Part shown: positions 40,883 to 51,456 of the stretch, in pieces
Position numbering within the stretch: the first letter of the stretch is position 1
How the letters are laid out: the number at the start of each line of letters is the position of its first letter
Origin: Candidatus Saccharimonadota bacterium
GTDB taxonomy: Bacteria; Patescibacteriota; Saccharimonadia; Saccharimonadales; UBA4665
Direction of reading: 5' to 3'
Length of the DNA: 64,000 nucleotides
Assembly (NCBI GenBank): GCA_014377695.1
Contig: JACMPA010000009.1
Location: 1 to 64,000 of the forward strand
The notes under the pieces: model-generated
The model's input: only the letters and a program-made list of their open reading frames with translations
Told to the model about the DNA's origin: nothing
The model's database searches: none
Position numbers and translations under genes: made by a program

Positions 40883-42327
40883 TGCCAACTACATCAGTAC
40901 GCGACCAATACAGTGTGACGATTGGCATCGAATGCCATGTGCAACTGAAAACTCAGACCAAGCTGTTTAGTGCTGCCAATAACGATGCTCGTGAGGCCGC
41001 CCCAAATACACTTGTGAGCCATATCGACATTGGCTTGCCCGGGGCATTACCAGTACTAAACCTGCACGCTGTTGAGCTAGCTTGCCGGGCCGCGTTTGCT
41101 TTGGGGACTGTGCCACAGAAGTTTAGCAAGTTCGACCGTAAACATTACTTTTATCCGGATTTACCAATGGGCTACCAAATCACCCAATTTGATCAGCCAA
41201 TTATCCTTGGTGGTTCCGTTATCATCGATGTTGATGGTACACCAAAGACTATCAACCTTACTCGAGCACACATGGAAGCCGATGCCGGCAAAAGCACACA
41301 TCCGGCCGGCAAAGATTATAGTTTGGTTGATTTGAACCGCGCCGGTACGCCACTGCTGGAGATCGTAAGTGAACCGGAGCTACACAGTGCCGCCGAAGCC
41401 AAAGCCTATGCTAAAGAGCTATACCTCCGTATGAAATACGCCGCTGTATCGGAAGCTAATTTGTACTACGGCAATATGCGCTTTGACGTGAACGTGTCAG
41501 TTAGTAAAACGGACATCATGGGTACCCGTTCCGAAACAAAAAATCTTAACAGTTTCCGTAGTGTCGAAAAGGCTACGTTGTATGAAGTCGATCGCCAGAT
41601 CGATCTACTCGAAAGCGGCGGTACAGTCGTACAGGAGACTCGCGGTTGGGACGATGCTAAACAGAAGACACTCAGTCAGCGCACTAAAGAAAACGCTGAT
41701 GATTACCGCTATATGCCGGATCCAGACCTGCCACCAGTGGTCTTATCTGATGAATTCATAGCGAGTATCAAACGTGACATGCCTGATTTGCCTGATGATT
41801 ATCGCAAAGTCATGGCTGACATTGGTATCGATGCTAAGACAACCTCTGATATCATAGCCGTCCCGGAGACTGCTATGACTGTTAAACGCGTCTACGAAGC
41901 TGCAGATGCGTCACACGCTAAGCGTATAGCCTTTTGGCTGCTCCAGCCTCAATCGGACGATGACGAAGCAGATGTAGTGACAGATGTGGCACAAAACGAC
42001 GAACAGCTCATTACGCTATCGCAGATGGTGGCGGACAACAGACTGAGCTCTACAGCCGCGAAGGAAGTGCTCGCGGAAGTCTTGAAAACTGGAGCGGACC
42101 CAGAACAGGTCGCCCGTGACAAAAACCTTATCCAAGTCAGCGATGAAGGCGCCATCATTATAATTGTCGATCAAGTCCTAAGTGATAACCCCAAGGCCGC
42201 TGAAGACGTACGAAATGGTGAGATGAAAGCCATCGGCTTCCTCGTGGGTCAGGTCATGAAAGCATCTCAAGGTAAAGCCAACCCGGCCTTGGCCACGGAA
42301 TTGATCAAAAAGCAGCTCAATTCATAG
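40882..42327 (+). CDS. gatB: Asp/Glu-tRNA amidotransferase subunit B
   Basis: VTIGIECHVQLKTQTKLFSAANN, KHYFYPDLPMGYQITQFDQPI, C-terminal YqeY-like domain. Confidence 0.97.
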   Translation: MPTTSVRDQYSVTIGIECHVQLKTQTKLFSAANNDAREAAPNTLVSHIDIGLPGALPVLNLHAVELACRAAFALGTVPQKFSKFDRKHYFYPDLPMGYQITQFDQPIILGGSVIIDVDGTPKTINLTRAHMEADAGKSTHPAGKDYSLVDLNRAGTPLLEIVSEPELHSAAEAKAYAKELYLRMKYAAVSEANLYYGNMRFDVNVSVSKTDIMGTRSETKNLNSFRSVEKATLYEVDRQIDLLESGGTVVQETRGWDDAKQKTLSQRTKENADDYRYMPDPDLPPVVLSDEFIASIKRDMPDLPDDYRKVMADIGIDAKTTSDIIAVPETAMTVKRVYEAADASHAKRIAFWLLQPQSDDDEADVVTDVAQNDEQLITLSQMVADNRLSSTAAKEVLAEVLKTGADPEQVARDKNLIQVSDEGAIIIIVDQVLSDNPKAAEDVRNGEMKAIGFLVGQVMKASQGKANPALATELIKKQLNS

Positions 42328-42396
42328 CCCAAAGCTACGAATTTAGTTGAGTAAAAACTCACACTGCATGCATGCATCGCATGCTATACTCCGGCG

Positions 42397-43299
42397 ATGA
42401 TTGAAACTACCACCCACCCAAAAGTAACTAAAGCCGTCATTGCCGCTGCCGGATTTGGTACCCGCTTTTTGCCACAAACCAAAGCTATGCCAAAGGAAAT
42501 GCTGCCCTTGGTTGATAAGCCAATTATCCAGTACATAGTCGAACAGTTAGTTGAAGCCGGCATTAAAGACATCATTATTGTTAGCAATTACAGTAAACGT
42601 AGCATTGAGGACCACTTCGATGCCCCAAGCGCTGAGTTGATTGCCGCGCTTACCGGTCCCAAGGAACCGCTATTGAACGACCTGCGTCAGATCGCTGATA
42701 TGGCTAACTTTGTCTACGTACGTCAAAAGGAACCACTCGGCAATGCCGCACCGCTACTGTATGCCGGTCACTTGGTTAATAACGAACCATTTATTTACAC
42801 TTGGGGTGACGACTTTATCGTGGCTGACCCAAACCCGTACAAGCAAATGATCGATCTGCATGAACAAACTGGTGGATCAGTTTTTTCGTGTGTCCCAGTG
42901 GTCCAAGATAGTGATTATGATAAATATGGCATTGTGGCTGGTGACTCCGTTGACGACGGCGTGCTAAAGATGACGGGTATTGTCGAGAAACCAGGTAAGG
43001 TGAATGCTCCCTCAGAACTAGCAAGTGTTAGTAACTACCTCTTTGGTCCAGAATTTGTATCCTACGTGGAACGCGCTGCCGAGCAGCACGATAACGTCGG
43101 TGAACTCAATATCCAAACCGCTATGCAATCGATGATTGATGACGGCTTTGAGTACTACGCCCTGAGCGTCAAAAACGGTAAGTTCTATGACACCGGTAAT
43201 AAGCTGGAATATATCAAGACCGTAGTTGATTTTGCCCTTGAACGCGATGATATCGGTGCAGATTTACGACTATATCTCGAAAAACGCTTAGCTCAGTAA
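42397..43299 (+). CDS. galU: UTP-glucose-1-phosphate uridylyltransferase
   Basis: KAVIAAAGFGTRFLPQTKAMPKEMLPLVDKPIIQYIVEQ. Confidence 0.95.
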   Translation: MIETTTHPKVTKAVIAAAGFGTRFLPQTKAMPKEMLPLVDKPIIQYIVEQLVEAGIKDIIIVSNYSKRSIEDHFDAPSAELIAALTGPKEPLLNDLRQIADMANFVYVRQKEPLGNAAPLLYAGHLVNNEPFIYTWGDDFIVADPNPYKQMIDLHEQTGGSVFSCVPVVQDSDYDKYGIVAGDSVDDGVLKMTGIVEKPGKVNAPSELASVSNYLFGPEFVSYVERAAEQHDNVGELNIQTAMQSMIDDGFEYYALSVKNGKFYDTGNKLEYIKTVVDFALERDDIGADLRLYLEKRLAQ

Positions 43300-43343
43300 T
43301 TTTCCTTACTTGCAAGCGTAGCGGATTGTGGGATACTTGTTTC

Positions 43344-43601
43344 ATGAATACAGCTGAACAAATCCTAGTAATACTCGTTTCCTCTCTACTCTCAATAACC
43401 TTAATTATAGGCATCGTAGTCCTAATAGTGGCCTACAAAGTCATCAAAAGCATCCAACGTATCGCTGAAAAGGGTGAGCAAGTCATTGAGAACGCGGAGC
43501 ACGCCACTGAGGTGTTTACGAAAGCCGCTGGACCGATGAGCCTGTTTCGCTCAATTACTAATGTCGTAGAGGCAGTCAATAAGCATAAGAAAGGTAAATA
43601 A
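43344..43601 (+). CDS. Small membrane protein, hypothetical
   Basis: start trimmed from 43326 to ATG 43344; TTGCAA-N16-GATACT-6nt-ATG. Confidence 0.7.
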   Translation: MNTAEQILVILVSSLLSITLIIGIVVLIVAYKVIKSIQRIAEKGEQVIENAEHATEVFTKAAGPMSLFRSITNVVEAVNKHKKGK

Positions 43602-43603
43602 TT

Positions 43604-44020
43604 ATGGCTAAGAAATCTAACTCGTCAGCTGCCAAAAAATTCGCACTCGGAGCCGCTATCGCTGCCACAGCGGGCTACATTGCCGGCATGCTTACCGCAC
43701 CACAATCAGGCAAAGATACGCGCCAAGACGTTAAAGATACAGCTGCCAAAGGCGTGGCTGAAGCAGAAAGTCAGCTGCAGGCTGTTGAAGAAGAGCTAAA
43801 GGCTTTATTGAATGATCCACTCGATGAGGGCAAAAAACTTAGCAAACAAGCTAAGCAAGAGCTAGAGGATCTAGCTGAGAAAGCTGGTGATGCTAAAGAC
43901 AAAACTGCCGAAGTTGTTACCGCTCTCCGAAACGGCAAAGCTGATAGCAAGGAATTACAGCGCGCGTTAAATGACGCTAAGGCCACGATCAAACACCTCC
44001 GAAAATACCTCTCAAAGTAA
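43604..44020 (+). CDS. YtxH-domain protein
   Basis: FALGAAIAATAGYIAGMLTAPQSGKDTRQDVKDTA. Confidence 0.8.
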   Translation: MAKKSNSSAAKKFALGAAIAATAGYIAGMLTAPQSGKDTRQDVKDTAAKGVAEAESQLQAVEEELKALLNDPLDEGKKLSKQAKQELEDLAEKAGDAKDKTAEVVTALRNGKADSKELQRALNDAKATIKHLRKYLSK

Positions 44021-44151
44021 CCAAACCTAAGTTCCTGCGTTACCGCGCTACTTCAATTTGCTAGCTGACTAGATTATTAGTTCTATTTAAGCTCGCCGAC
44101 AGAGGAAAGTTTGCGCTATACTATTAGGTAGAACGTAAAGGGTAACAACTA

Positions 44152-47100
44152 GTGTCAGACACCACTTTAAGTGCGCGCGATTATGTGCATTTGCACAACC
44201 ATACGCAGTACAGCTTGCTCGACGGCTTAACCAAACTACCGGCGCTGATTGACTATGTCAAAACATCGGGCATGGAAGCAGTCGCAATGACTGACCATGG
44301 CACAATGTCTGGCACAGTGGAGTTCTACAAAGAGGCTACCTCCCACGACATCAAGCCCATTATTGGTATGGAGACGTATATTGCGGCGCGAAATCACACC
44401 GACCGTGACCCGGTAAAAGACAAATCCAATTTTCACCTTATCCTACTGGCAATGAATAATCAGGGATATAAAAACCTGATGAAATTGTCGACGGTCGCTA
44501 ATTTGCAGGGCTTTTATTACAAGCCGCGCATCGATCATGATTTACTCGAGCAGTACAATGAAGGATTAATTGTTGTCAGTGGCTGTATCGGTGGTGAAGT
44601 TGGCGATGCCATGCGCCAAGGTCAATACGATCAGGCGGTTGAAACCGCCACCTGGTACAAAAAAGTATTTGGAGACCGCTACTACATTGAAGTCCAAGAC
44701 CACGGCCATCCGGATCATCCAAGTAAGTGGGACGAGCAAGTACGGGTCAACGAACAGCTCATCAAAATGGCCAAAGAATTAGATTTGCCGTGTGTAGTAA
44801 CCTGCGACGCCCATTACTTAAAGCATGCCGACCAAGAGGCTCACGAGATACTGTTGTGTGTGCAAACTGGCTCATTCATGAGCGACGAGAAGCGCATGAG
44901 CCTTAAAGATTTTGAATTGCATGTGACCGAGCCGGTGGAAGTGATCAAACGGTGGGGTGTTGAACATCCGGACTTCGTACGTAATAGTCGGTCTATCGCT
45001 GATCGCTGTCAAGTAACACTTGAGCTTGGCGGCATTCTGATTCCTAAATTTCCAGTACCAGAAGGTGAGGACGAAAAGTCATACCTGCATAAACTCGTCT
45101 GGAAAGGCCTCGCCTGGCGCTACGGTGGCATAGCTGAGGAGGCGGCCCATTCGATGGACGATAATGCCTGCCAGGCGACGTTAGAGCAGTCCATTTTTGA
45201 TCGGGCAATCTATGAACTCGGAGTGATTGATTCTATGGGTTTTAACGGGTACTTCTTGATTGTGGCGGACTTCATTAACTGGGGTAAGGACCAGGGTATT
45301 GTATTCGGACCAGGACGTGGTTCAGCCGCCGGATCGATTATTTCTTATGCGATGAAAATTACAGAGCTGGACCCTATGAAGTACGATCTGCTGTTTGAAC
45401 GTTTCTTGAACCCGGACCGTATCTCAATGCCTGATGTCGACATCGACATCCAGGACACCCGGCGTAACGAGGTAATTCAATACTGTGTTGAAAAGTATGG
45501 CACCGAACGTGTGGCTAACATTGTGACGTTTGGCCGGATGGCAGCCCGCAATGCGGTTCGGGATGTATCCCGCGTACTGCAGGTGCCGTATGCCGAAGCT
45601 GACCGCTGGTCCAAAATGATTCCACCACCAGTTCAAGGCAATCATATTCCGCTCAGCACCTCGATCGTTAAGGACCCTGACTTAAAAAATGAATATGATA
45701 CTAATGAGATGGCCCGCAAGGTATTTGACCTGGCTGTACAAATGGAAGGCACAATACGCAGCCACGGGGTGCATGCTGCGGGTGTGGTTATCGCGCCAAC
45801 CGACATCGTAAACTATGCGCCGCTGGAAATGGCTCAGAAAGGCGTTGTAGCCACCCAATACGCCATGGGACCGGTTGAGGAACTCGGCCTTCTAAAAATG
45901 GACTTCTTGGGTCTATCAAACCTAACAATTATCAAGAATGCCCTCCGTATTATTAAGCGCGTCTATGACGTTGACATCGATATCAACACCATTCCGCTCG
46001 ACGACGATCTAACGTATGCGCTGCTACAGCGCGGCGACACTACCGGAGTCTTCCAAATCGAATCTGCCGGCATGAAACGGTATCTGAAAGAACTTAAGCC
46101 AACGGAGTTTGAAGATATCGTGGCTATGGTCGCTTTGTACCGGCCAGGTCCAATGCAGTTTATAGATGACTTCATTGCCCGCAAACATGGCGAACGCAAA
46201 ATTGTATACATGCATCCTAAAATGAAAGGTGCGCTCGAGAACACCTATGGTGTACTTGTATATCAGGAACAAGTGATGCAGATTTCCAAGGATTTGAGTG
46301 GATTCACTGGTGGCCAAGCCGACACACTCCGCAAAGCTATCGGTAAAAAGAAGATCGACGTGATGCAGAAGATGAAGCAAGAATTCATCGATGGTGCCGT
46401 CGAGCACTCGAATGCCGACCGAAACACCATGGACAAATTTTGGAAGCAACTCGAAGATTTTGCCGCCTACTGTTTTAATAAGTCGCACGCCGCCTGTTAT
46501 GGTTTGATCGCTTATCAAACAGCTTACCTAAAGGCTCATTATCCAGCAGCCTTTATGGCGGCACTGATGACCAGTGATTACGATGACACAGATCGTTTAG
46601 CCATCGAAATTAGTGAGTGCCAGCGTATGGGTATCAAAGTGCTACCGCCGGATGTCAATGAATCCTACATGGAATTTGCGGTCGTGCCGGACCCTACTGA
46701 CCCAGATAATCGCACCGCGCCAATCCGCTTCGGCATGCAAGCTATCAAGAACGTTGGCAGTGGTGCCGTTGAGGAAATTCTCAGGGGCCGGAGCCAAGGC
46801 GAATTCAATACTCTAGAAGATTTTCTGGCCCGCGTTAGTACGCGCATTGCTAACCGCAAAGCGCTGGAGAGTTTGATCAAAGCCGGCAGCTTTGATCGGT
46901 TTGGTGATCGAAGCACACTGCTTCATAACTTAGATCTGCTGTTAGCTTACGGTTCACGGCTGCAAAAACAACTAAGCAGCGGTCAGGTTGATCTGTTTGG
47001 CAATCATGAAGATACAACGGTGCGGGCTGAATTAAAACTAGAGCTACCAATCGAGCAATTTGATACCAAGGAACAATTAGTGTGGGAGCGTGAGCTGCTG

Positions 47101-47802
47101 GGACTTTATTTGAGCCAACACCCCTTAAAATTATTTGAGAAGTTTTTAGCTGAGCAAACAATTCAAATAAATACATTGAAACCAGAACATGATGGTAAAG
47201 CAGTTACCATCGGTGGTGCAATTGTTGATATTCGCGAAATCACTACTAAAACTGGCAAAAAAATGGCCTTCATTAAACTAGAAGACACGACGGGAGAAGT
47301 CGAAGTCATCTTGTTTCCTAATAGTTTCCAACAAACGCTGGGGCTGTGGGAGCGGGACCGCATCGTGCTCATCCGTGGCAGAGTCAGCGCCAAAGACCGT
47401 GAAGGCAATATCAGCTCAGACGTAAAAGTAATGGTGGATGATGCCCGCGAAATTACTACTGAGCAAGCAACATCCTACCAAGACACTGGCCGCAAGAAGA
47501 AGACACCGGCTATAAGCAAAAAAACTGCAGTCAAAATGACAAAAAAAGCTGCGGGCGATGAAGGTGGTGTGGCGCCGGATCCTCGGCTGTACATCCGATT
47601 AAAATCAAATGAGAACGAGAAGATATTATTGTCATTAAAGCAGGCACTTGATGGTAACAAAGGTGGAACGGAAGTCGTACTAGTACTCGGTGAAGCAGAA
47701 GGCAAACAAGCTGTGAAACTGCCCGATCGGGTCGATTTAAATGATACGGTCTTAACTACTCTCCGAGAATTAGTTGGTGTCGAAAACGTCAAGCTCCACT
47801 AA
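44152..47802 (+). CDS. dnaE: DNA polymerase III alpha subunit
   Basis: PHP domain HLHNHTQYSLLDG, FGPGRGSAAGSIISYAMKITELDP, PDVDIDIQDTRRNEVIQY; GTG start. Confidence 0.97.
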   Translation: MSDTTLSARDYVHLHNHTQYSLLDGLTKLPALIDYVKTSGMEAVAMTDHGTMSGTVEFYKEATSHDIKPIIGMETYIAARNHTDRDPVKDKSNFHLILLAMNNQGYKNLMKLSTVANLQGFYYKPRIDHDLLEQYNEGLIVVSGCIGGEVGDAMRQGQYDQAVETATWYKKVFGDRYYIEVQDHGHPDHPSKWDEQVRVNEQLIKMAKELDLPCVVTCDAHYLKHADQEAHEILLCVQTGSFMSDEKRMSLKDFELHVTEPVEVIKRWGVEHPDFVRNSRSIADRCQVTLELGGILIPKFPVPEGEDEKSYLHKLVWKGLAWRYGGIAEEAAHSMDDNACQATLEQSIFDRAIYELGVIDSMGFNGYFLIVADFINWGKDQGIVFGPGRGSAAGSIISYAMKITELDPMKYDLLFERFLNPDRISMPDVDIDIQDTRRNEVIQYCVEKYGTERVANIVTFGRMAARNAVRDVSRVLQVPYAEADRWSKMIPPPVQGNHIPLSTSIVKDPDLKNEYDTNEMARKVFDLAVQMEGTIRSHGVHAAGVVIAPTDIVNYAPLEMAQKGVVATQYAMGPVEELGLLKMDFLGLSNLTIIKNALRIIKRVYDVDIDINTIPLDDDLTYALLQRGDTTGVFQIESAGMKRYLKELKPTEFEDIVAMVALYRPGPMQFIDDFIARKHGERKIVYMHPKMKGALENTYGVLVYQEQVMQISKDLSGFTGGQADTLRKAIGKKKIDVMQKMKQEFIDGAVEHSNADRNTMDKFWKQLEDFAAYCFNKSHAACYGLIAYQTAYLKAHYPAAFMAALMTSDYDDTDRLAIEISECQRMGIKVLPPDVNESYMEFAVVPDPTDPDNRTAPIRFGMQAIKNVGSGAVEEILRGRSQGEFNTLEDFLARVSTRIANRKALESLIKAGSFDRFGDRSTLLHNLDLLLAYGSRLQKQLSSGQVDLFGNHEDTTVRAELKLELPIEQFDTKEQLVWERELLGLYLSQHPLKLFEKFLAEQTIQINTLKPEHDGKAVTIGGAIVDIREITTKTGKKMAFIKLEDTTGEVEVILFPNSFQQTLGLWERDRIVLIRGRVSAKDREGNISSDVKVMVDDAREITTEQATSYQDTGRKKKTPAISKKTAVKMTKKAAGDEGGVAPDPRLYIRLKSNENEKILLSLKQALDGNKGGTEVVLVLGEAEGKQAVKLPDRVDLNDTVLTTLRELVGVENVKLH

Positions 47803-47872
47803 GCTAGTTTCTCGTCCATTCGACCATGACCAAACAGCTCTTTGCGTCAGAGGACTGTCTTTAACTTGCTGG

Positions 47873-48946
47873 TTACCGAATAACGCCAGCTGAGTGACTT
47901 AGAATGACTGCTAATACAGCAAGTGTTACGAAGACGCTATCAAGCACCGGATGTTCAAGCACCAATTCTTCGCCGTGCCGGAATACTTTGCGCCAGGCGA
48001 TAGCATGACGGAACAAGAAAATTGAAATTGCTGCTGCCCCTATCAGAGACACAGCTAAACCGCTCCACGGCGCTTTGCCGGCCGTCAAAATTTGGGATCG
48101 GTTCACGTGTGACTCGGCTGGTTCTTGAATGTTTTTGAGTTCGGTGTTTGAGGAGACTGCTATGGTAGTAGATTCAGGTTTCACCGTGTCGTCTGTAGGA
48201 GTCGGGGCTGGAGCTGATTCTTCTGCAACTGGAGTTGGTTCAGCGGCTGGTGCGCCGGCAGATGATGCGGTGGTAGTCGTTGGTGCTGATTGTACTGCCG
48301 TGATTGTTTTCTTGACGGCGGCAGGGGTTGGAGTAGCGGCTTGCACTGGGGCGTTAGCGGGCGCTCCATACATAGCAACGACTAAGGTTTCTGGGCCAGA
48401 GCCCTGAAAGTTGGCGATGTCTATAAAGCCGAAGCCTACTTCGGTGTAACCACCGTTTAGTATGTTTGCCCGGTGACCAGGGCTGTTCATCCAACCCGTC
48501 AACGTGTCACCGGTTGTCGTAAAGCCATACGCCAAGTTCTCACCAGCAAGCTGATAACTATAACCAGCAGCGTCCATGAACGTCCATGGCGCTTTGCCGT
48601 CGGGCGTGTTGTGCGACCAATAATCACGTGCCGCCATGTCATTCGCCTTGGCTTGAGCGGCAGTGTCTAAAGTGCCATTCAACGCCAAAGCACCGATACC
48701 GTTACTTATGCGCTGACTGTTTGTACTATCGAGTAGGCCCTGGATACTCATTTCAGTTGCGTAACTTAGTACCGAAGGCCGACCCGGCAATAACCCGCTA
48801 TTACTAAATAGCAAACCAACAATCACAATTGCGATCAACGGCAAATACGGCCAGTATGGCTTGTGATACGTCTTGCTCGGACGGTGATGTCTGCCTACGG
48901 CCTTTTTATGATGAGCCGGTGGCTTGCGTGGGGCGACCAATGTCAT
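47873..48946 (-). CDS. CAP/SCP-domain membrane protein
   Basis: LLDSTNSQRISNGIGALALNGTLDTAAQAKANDMAARDYWSHNTPDG, NSPGHRANILNGGYTEVGFG; N- and C-terminal TMs. Confidence 0.9.
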   Translation of the reverse strand: MTLVAPRKPPAHHKKAVGRHHRPSKTYHKPYWPYLPLIAIVIVGLLFSNSGLLPGRPSVLSYATEMSIQGLLDSTNSQRISNGIGALALNGTLDTAAQAKANDMAARDYWSHNTPDGKAPWTFMDAAGYSYQLAGENLAYGFTTTGDTLTGWMNSPGHRANILNGGYTEVGFGFIDIANFQGSGPETLVVAMYGAPANAPVQAATPTPAAVKKTITAVQSAPTTTTASSAGAPAAEPTPVAEESAPAPTPTDDTVKPESTTIAVSSNTELKNIQEPAESHVNRSQILTAGKAPWSGLAVSLIGAAAISIFLFRHAIAWRKVFRHGEELVLEHPVLDSVFVTLAVLAVILSHSAGVIR

Positions 48947-48999
48947 GGTAATTACTCAAATGTTTATGTTGTGATTTCAAACTAACTATACCATAAACC

Positions 49000-49494
49000 C
49001 TATAAAAACCGACAATGGTATAAAGCCATAGCGGCTGCTTGGACGACGTTGAACGATTCTTTTTTGCCAAACATCGGAATCTCGAGAATTGCATCTACGA
49101 CATTTAGAACTTCTAACTCAATCCCTTCGACTTCGCGACCTACGATCAATGCGAGTTTTGTTGGCGCTGTATAGTCTGGAAGCTTTATTGACTGCTGAGA
49201 CTGTTCGATTGCCGCAATGGTGTACCCCTCGTCTTTGAGACTGGCGAGTACCGAGATTATATCCTCAACATGCTCCCATTCTATAAGCTTTTCGGCATCG
49301 AGCGCTGTTTTATGAATCTGGGCGTCTAGTTTCTCGGCGATATGAGGCAAGCGGTCGTCGCTGGTTGATAGCGGATAGGGAGTATAGCCAGTTAGATACA
49401 TTTTTTGTACCCCGAGGCCTTCGGCCGTACGAAGTAGCGAGCCGACATTATGGGTGCTGCGTACGTTATGGGCGATTACTATAATGTGGTGCAT
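49000..49494 (-). CDS. TrmH/SpoU family RNA methyltransferase
   Basis: HNVRSTHNVGSLLRTAEGLGVQKMYLTG, LIVGREVEGIELEVLNVVDAILEIPMFGKKESFNVVQAAAMALY. Confidence 0.93.
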   Translation of the reverse strand: MHHIIVIAHNVRSTHNVGSLLRTAEGLGVQKMYLTGYTPYPLSTSDDRLPHIAEKLDAQIHKTALDAEKLIEWEHVEDIISVLASLKDEGYTIAAIEQSQQSIKLPDYTAPTKLALIVGREVEGIELEVLNVVDAILEIPMFGKKESFNVVQAAAMALYHCRFL

Positions 49495-49629
49495 CCGTTC
49501 ATTCTAGCTTGTTTACATGCCGAGTGCATCTATAAGCTTCGGCCTTTAATCTACGGGCGAGAGTAACAAAGCCGCTCATGCACCACAACTAGCGCTACAT
49601 TTAACCTAATACACTGTGAGTGATGACAG

Positions 49630-51264
49630 ATGACAAGCAAGTCGTTATACTTATGCTTAATGAGTCAAGACGCCCGAGCCGACGAAGAACTATCTACCCA
49701 AAATCGAGCCCGAATCCTCGGTCTTGATTACGCTGATACCTCACAAATGGCTGAAAAGCCTTTGTACAAAGATATCTTATCTATGAGCGAGCTCCGTAAT
49801 AATCGAATCGTGCCGCTACGGGTTGATCAGAGCAACATTCTGTTTGGCGTAACCACCAGCACGTCGCAGGTCACAATGAGTAACCTGCGCGCTCGCTTCA
49901 GCGATCAAAGGATCGCTTTCGCGATAATCTCGGAAGCTGGCTTCCGAGATTACATGCATCTCTATGACCCACCGAAGCAAGTCATTTATCAAGACATCAA
50001 AATTAACGACTCGGGCAGCGAGCAAATGGTCGCCCAAGTGTCGGAGACACTAAATCAAGTTCGGGCCGACGACATGCTGGCATACATTGTAGAACAGGCG
50101 CATAGCGTAGGTGCTTCCGATATCCACGCGGAATGCCAACGCGACAACGTGCGTATTCGGTTTCGGATTGACGGTGTACTGCATCCGATCGCCCAGCTTA
50201 CCTATGATAAATATCGCTTACTCGTGTCAGCAATTGCCAGTTCGGCTAATATCTCAACCGCATCGAGTGAGGCACAGCAGGGCCACATTGCCCAACACCT
50301 TCGCATGGCTAATGGGTCAGAAGTTGACATTAATGTTCGTTTAGAGACAGTGCCAACCATCAACGGTTTAGATTTTGTGATGCGCTTGTTCAATATGGAC
50401 CAAAGCATGTACAACCTTGATCGACTTGGTTTAGCCCCGGCGCAGCGCGCCATTGTTGATGACATCATCGCTAAGCCGTCGGGCTTGGTGTTGGTAGTCG
50501 GCCCGACTGGTTCTGGCAAGACCACCACGCTCTACTCAATTTTGAACACACTTAACAACGATGAACGTAAGATTATAACTATTGAAGACCCCGTTGAGTA
50601 TGGCTTTCCCGGCATTGTCCAAATATCTGTCGCCAGCCAGAATTCACAAGAACTTAATTTTGCGGAAAAGCTGCGAGCTGTATTACGTTTAGACCCGGAT
50701 ATTGTGATGGTAGGCGAGATCCGCGATAACGACACCGCTAAAACCGCTTTACAAGCGTCATTGACCGGTCACTTAGTACTTAGTACGTTCCACGCAAGTT
50801 CCGCTTCTGCCGCTCTCACGCGACTCACTGATGTTATTGGCCAAAACCCACTCTTTGTGTCAGCCATTCGTTTAGTACTGGCTCAGCGCTTAGTACGCCA
50901 GCTCGACGGTAGCTTAAAGCAACCGTATCAGCCTACCGAGGCTGAAGTTGCTAAGATTCGTGAGGTTATCGAAACATTACCGGCCGGTGTCGACCGGCCT
51001 GATCTAGATAATCTGCAACTATACAAAGCCGGATCAAGCCCAGATAACCCATACGGCTTTAAGGGCCAATTAGCCATTCGCGAATTATTCCGGATGACTG
51101 GTGAGATTAGGACGCTTTTAGAAACCACCCACACAATTATTTCGGCTCAAGACATCGAGGCCGCTGCTATCCGCAGTGGTATGCGGACAATGCTCCAAGA
51201 CGGCATCCTGATGGTGTGTGCTGGCCAGACCACTCTTGATGAGGTGTACCGCGTAGTAGGCTAA
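49630..51264 (+). CDS. PilB/GspE type II/IV secretion ATPase
   Basis: GPTGSGKTTTLYSILN, ITIEDPVEYGFPGIVQ, IVMVGEIRDNDTAKTALQASLTGHLVLSTFH. Confidence 0.95.
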   Translation: MTSKSLYLCLMSQDARADEELSTQNRARILGLDYADTSQMAEKPLYKDILSMSELRNNRIVPLRVDQSNILFGVTTSTSQVTMSNLRARFSDQRIAFAIISEAGFRDYMHLYDPPKQVIYQDIKINDSGSEQMVAQVSETLNQVRADDMLAYIVEQAHSVGASDIHAECQRDNVRIRFRIDGVLHPIAQLTYDKYRLLVSAIASSANISTASSEAQQGHIAQHLRMANGSEVDINVRLETVPTINGLDFVMRLFNMDQSMYNLDRLGLAPAQRAIVDDIIAKPSGLVLVVGPTGSGKTTTLYSILNTLNNDERKIITIEDPVEYGFPGIVQISVASQNSQELNFAEKLRAVLRLDPDIVMVGEIRDNDTAKTALQASLTGHLVLSTFHASSASAALTRLTDVIGQNPLFVSAIRLVLAQRLVRQLDGSLKQPYQPTEAEVAKIREVIETLPAGVDRPDLDNLQLYKAGSSPDNPYGFKGQLAIRELFRMTGEIRTLLETTHTIISAQDIEAAAIRSGMRTMLQDGILMVCAGQTTLDEVYRVVG

Positions 51265-51418
51265 CCATAGCAGCACTATTTTGGCATACTACTAGTTTGT
51301 CAGCTTGAGCTAAGACAACTGCAGTGTATCCGAGTATCCAAATGTGGGTCATGAGCCAATACTTTGAGTGTGATGCAAGTCTGAACCTATAATTTAAGTC
51401 GATATTTACGAACTAGTA

Positions 51419-51447
51419 TTGCAACAGATGAGAGAATGATGTAGGAT
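51419..51447 (+). promoter_or_regulatory. rplS promoter
   Basis: TTGCAA (51419-51424) - N17 - TAGGAT (51442-51447), 9 nt before ATG. Confidence 0.6.
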
Positions 51448-51456
51448 AGTACGGAT

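Noticed and set aside
46024-46518. 164-aa minus-strand ORF
   Set aside because: Antisense to dnaE, which is well supported
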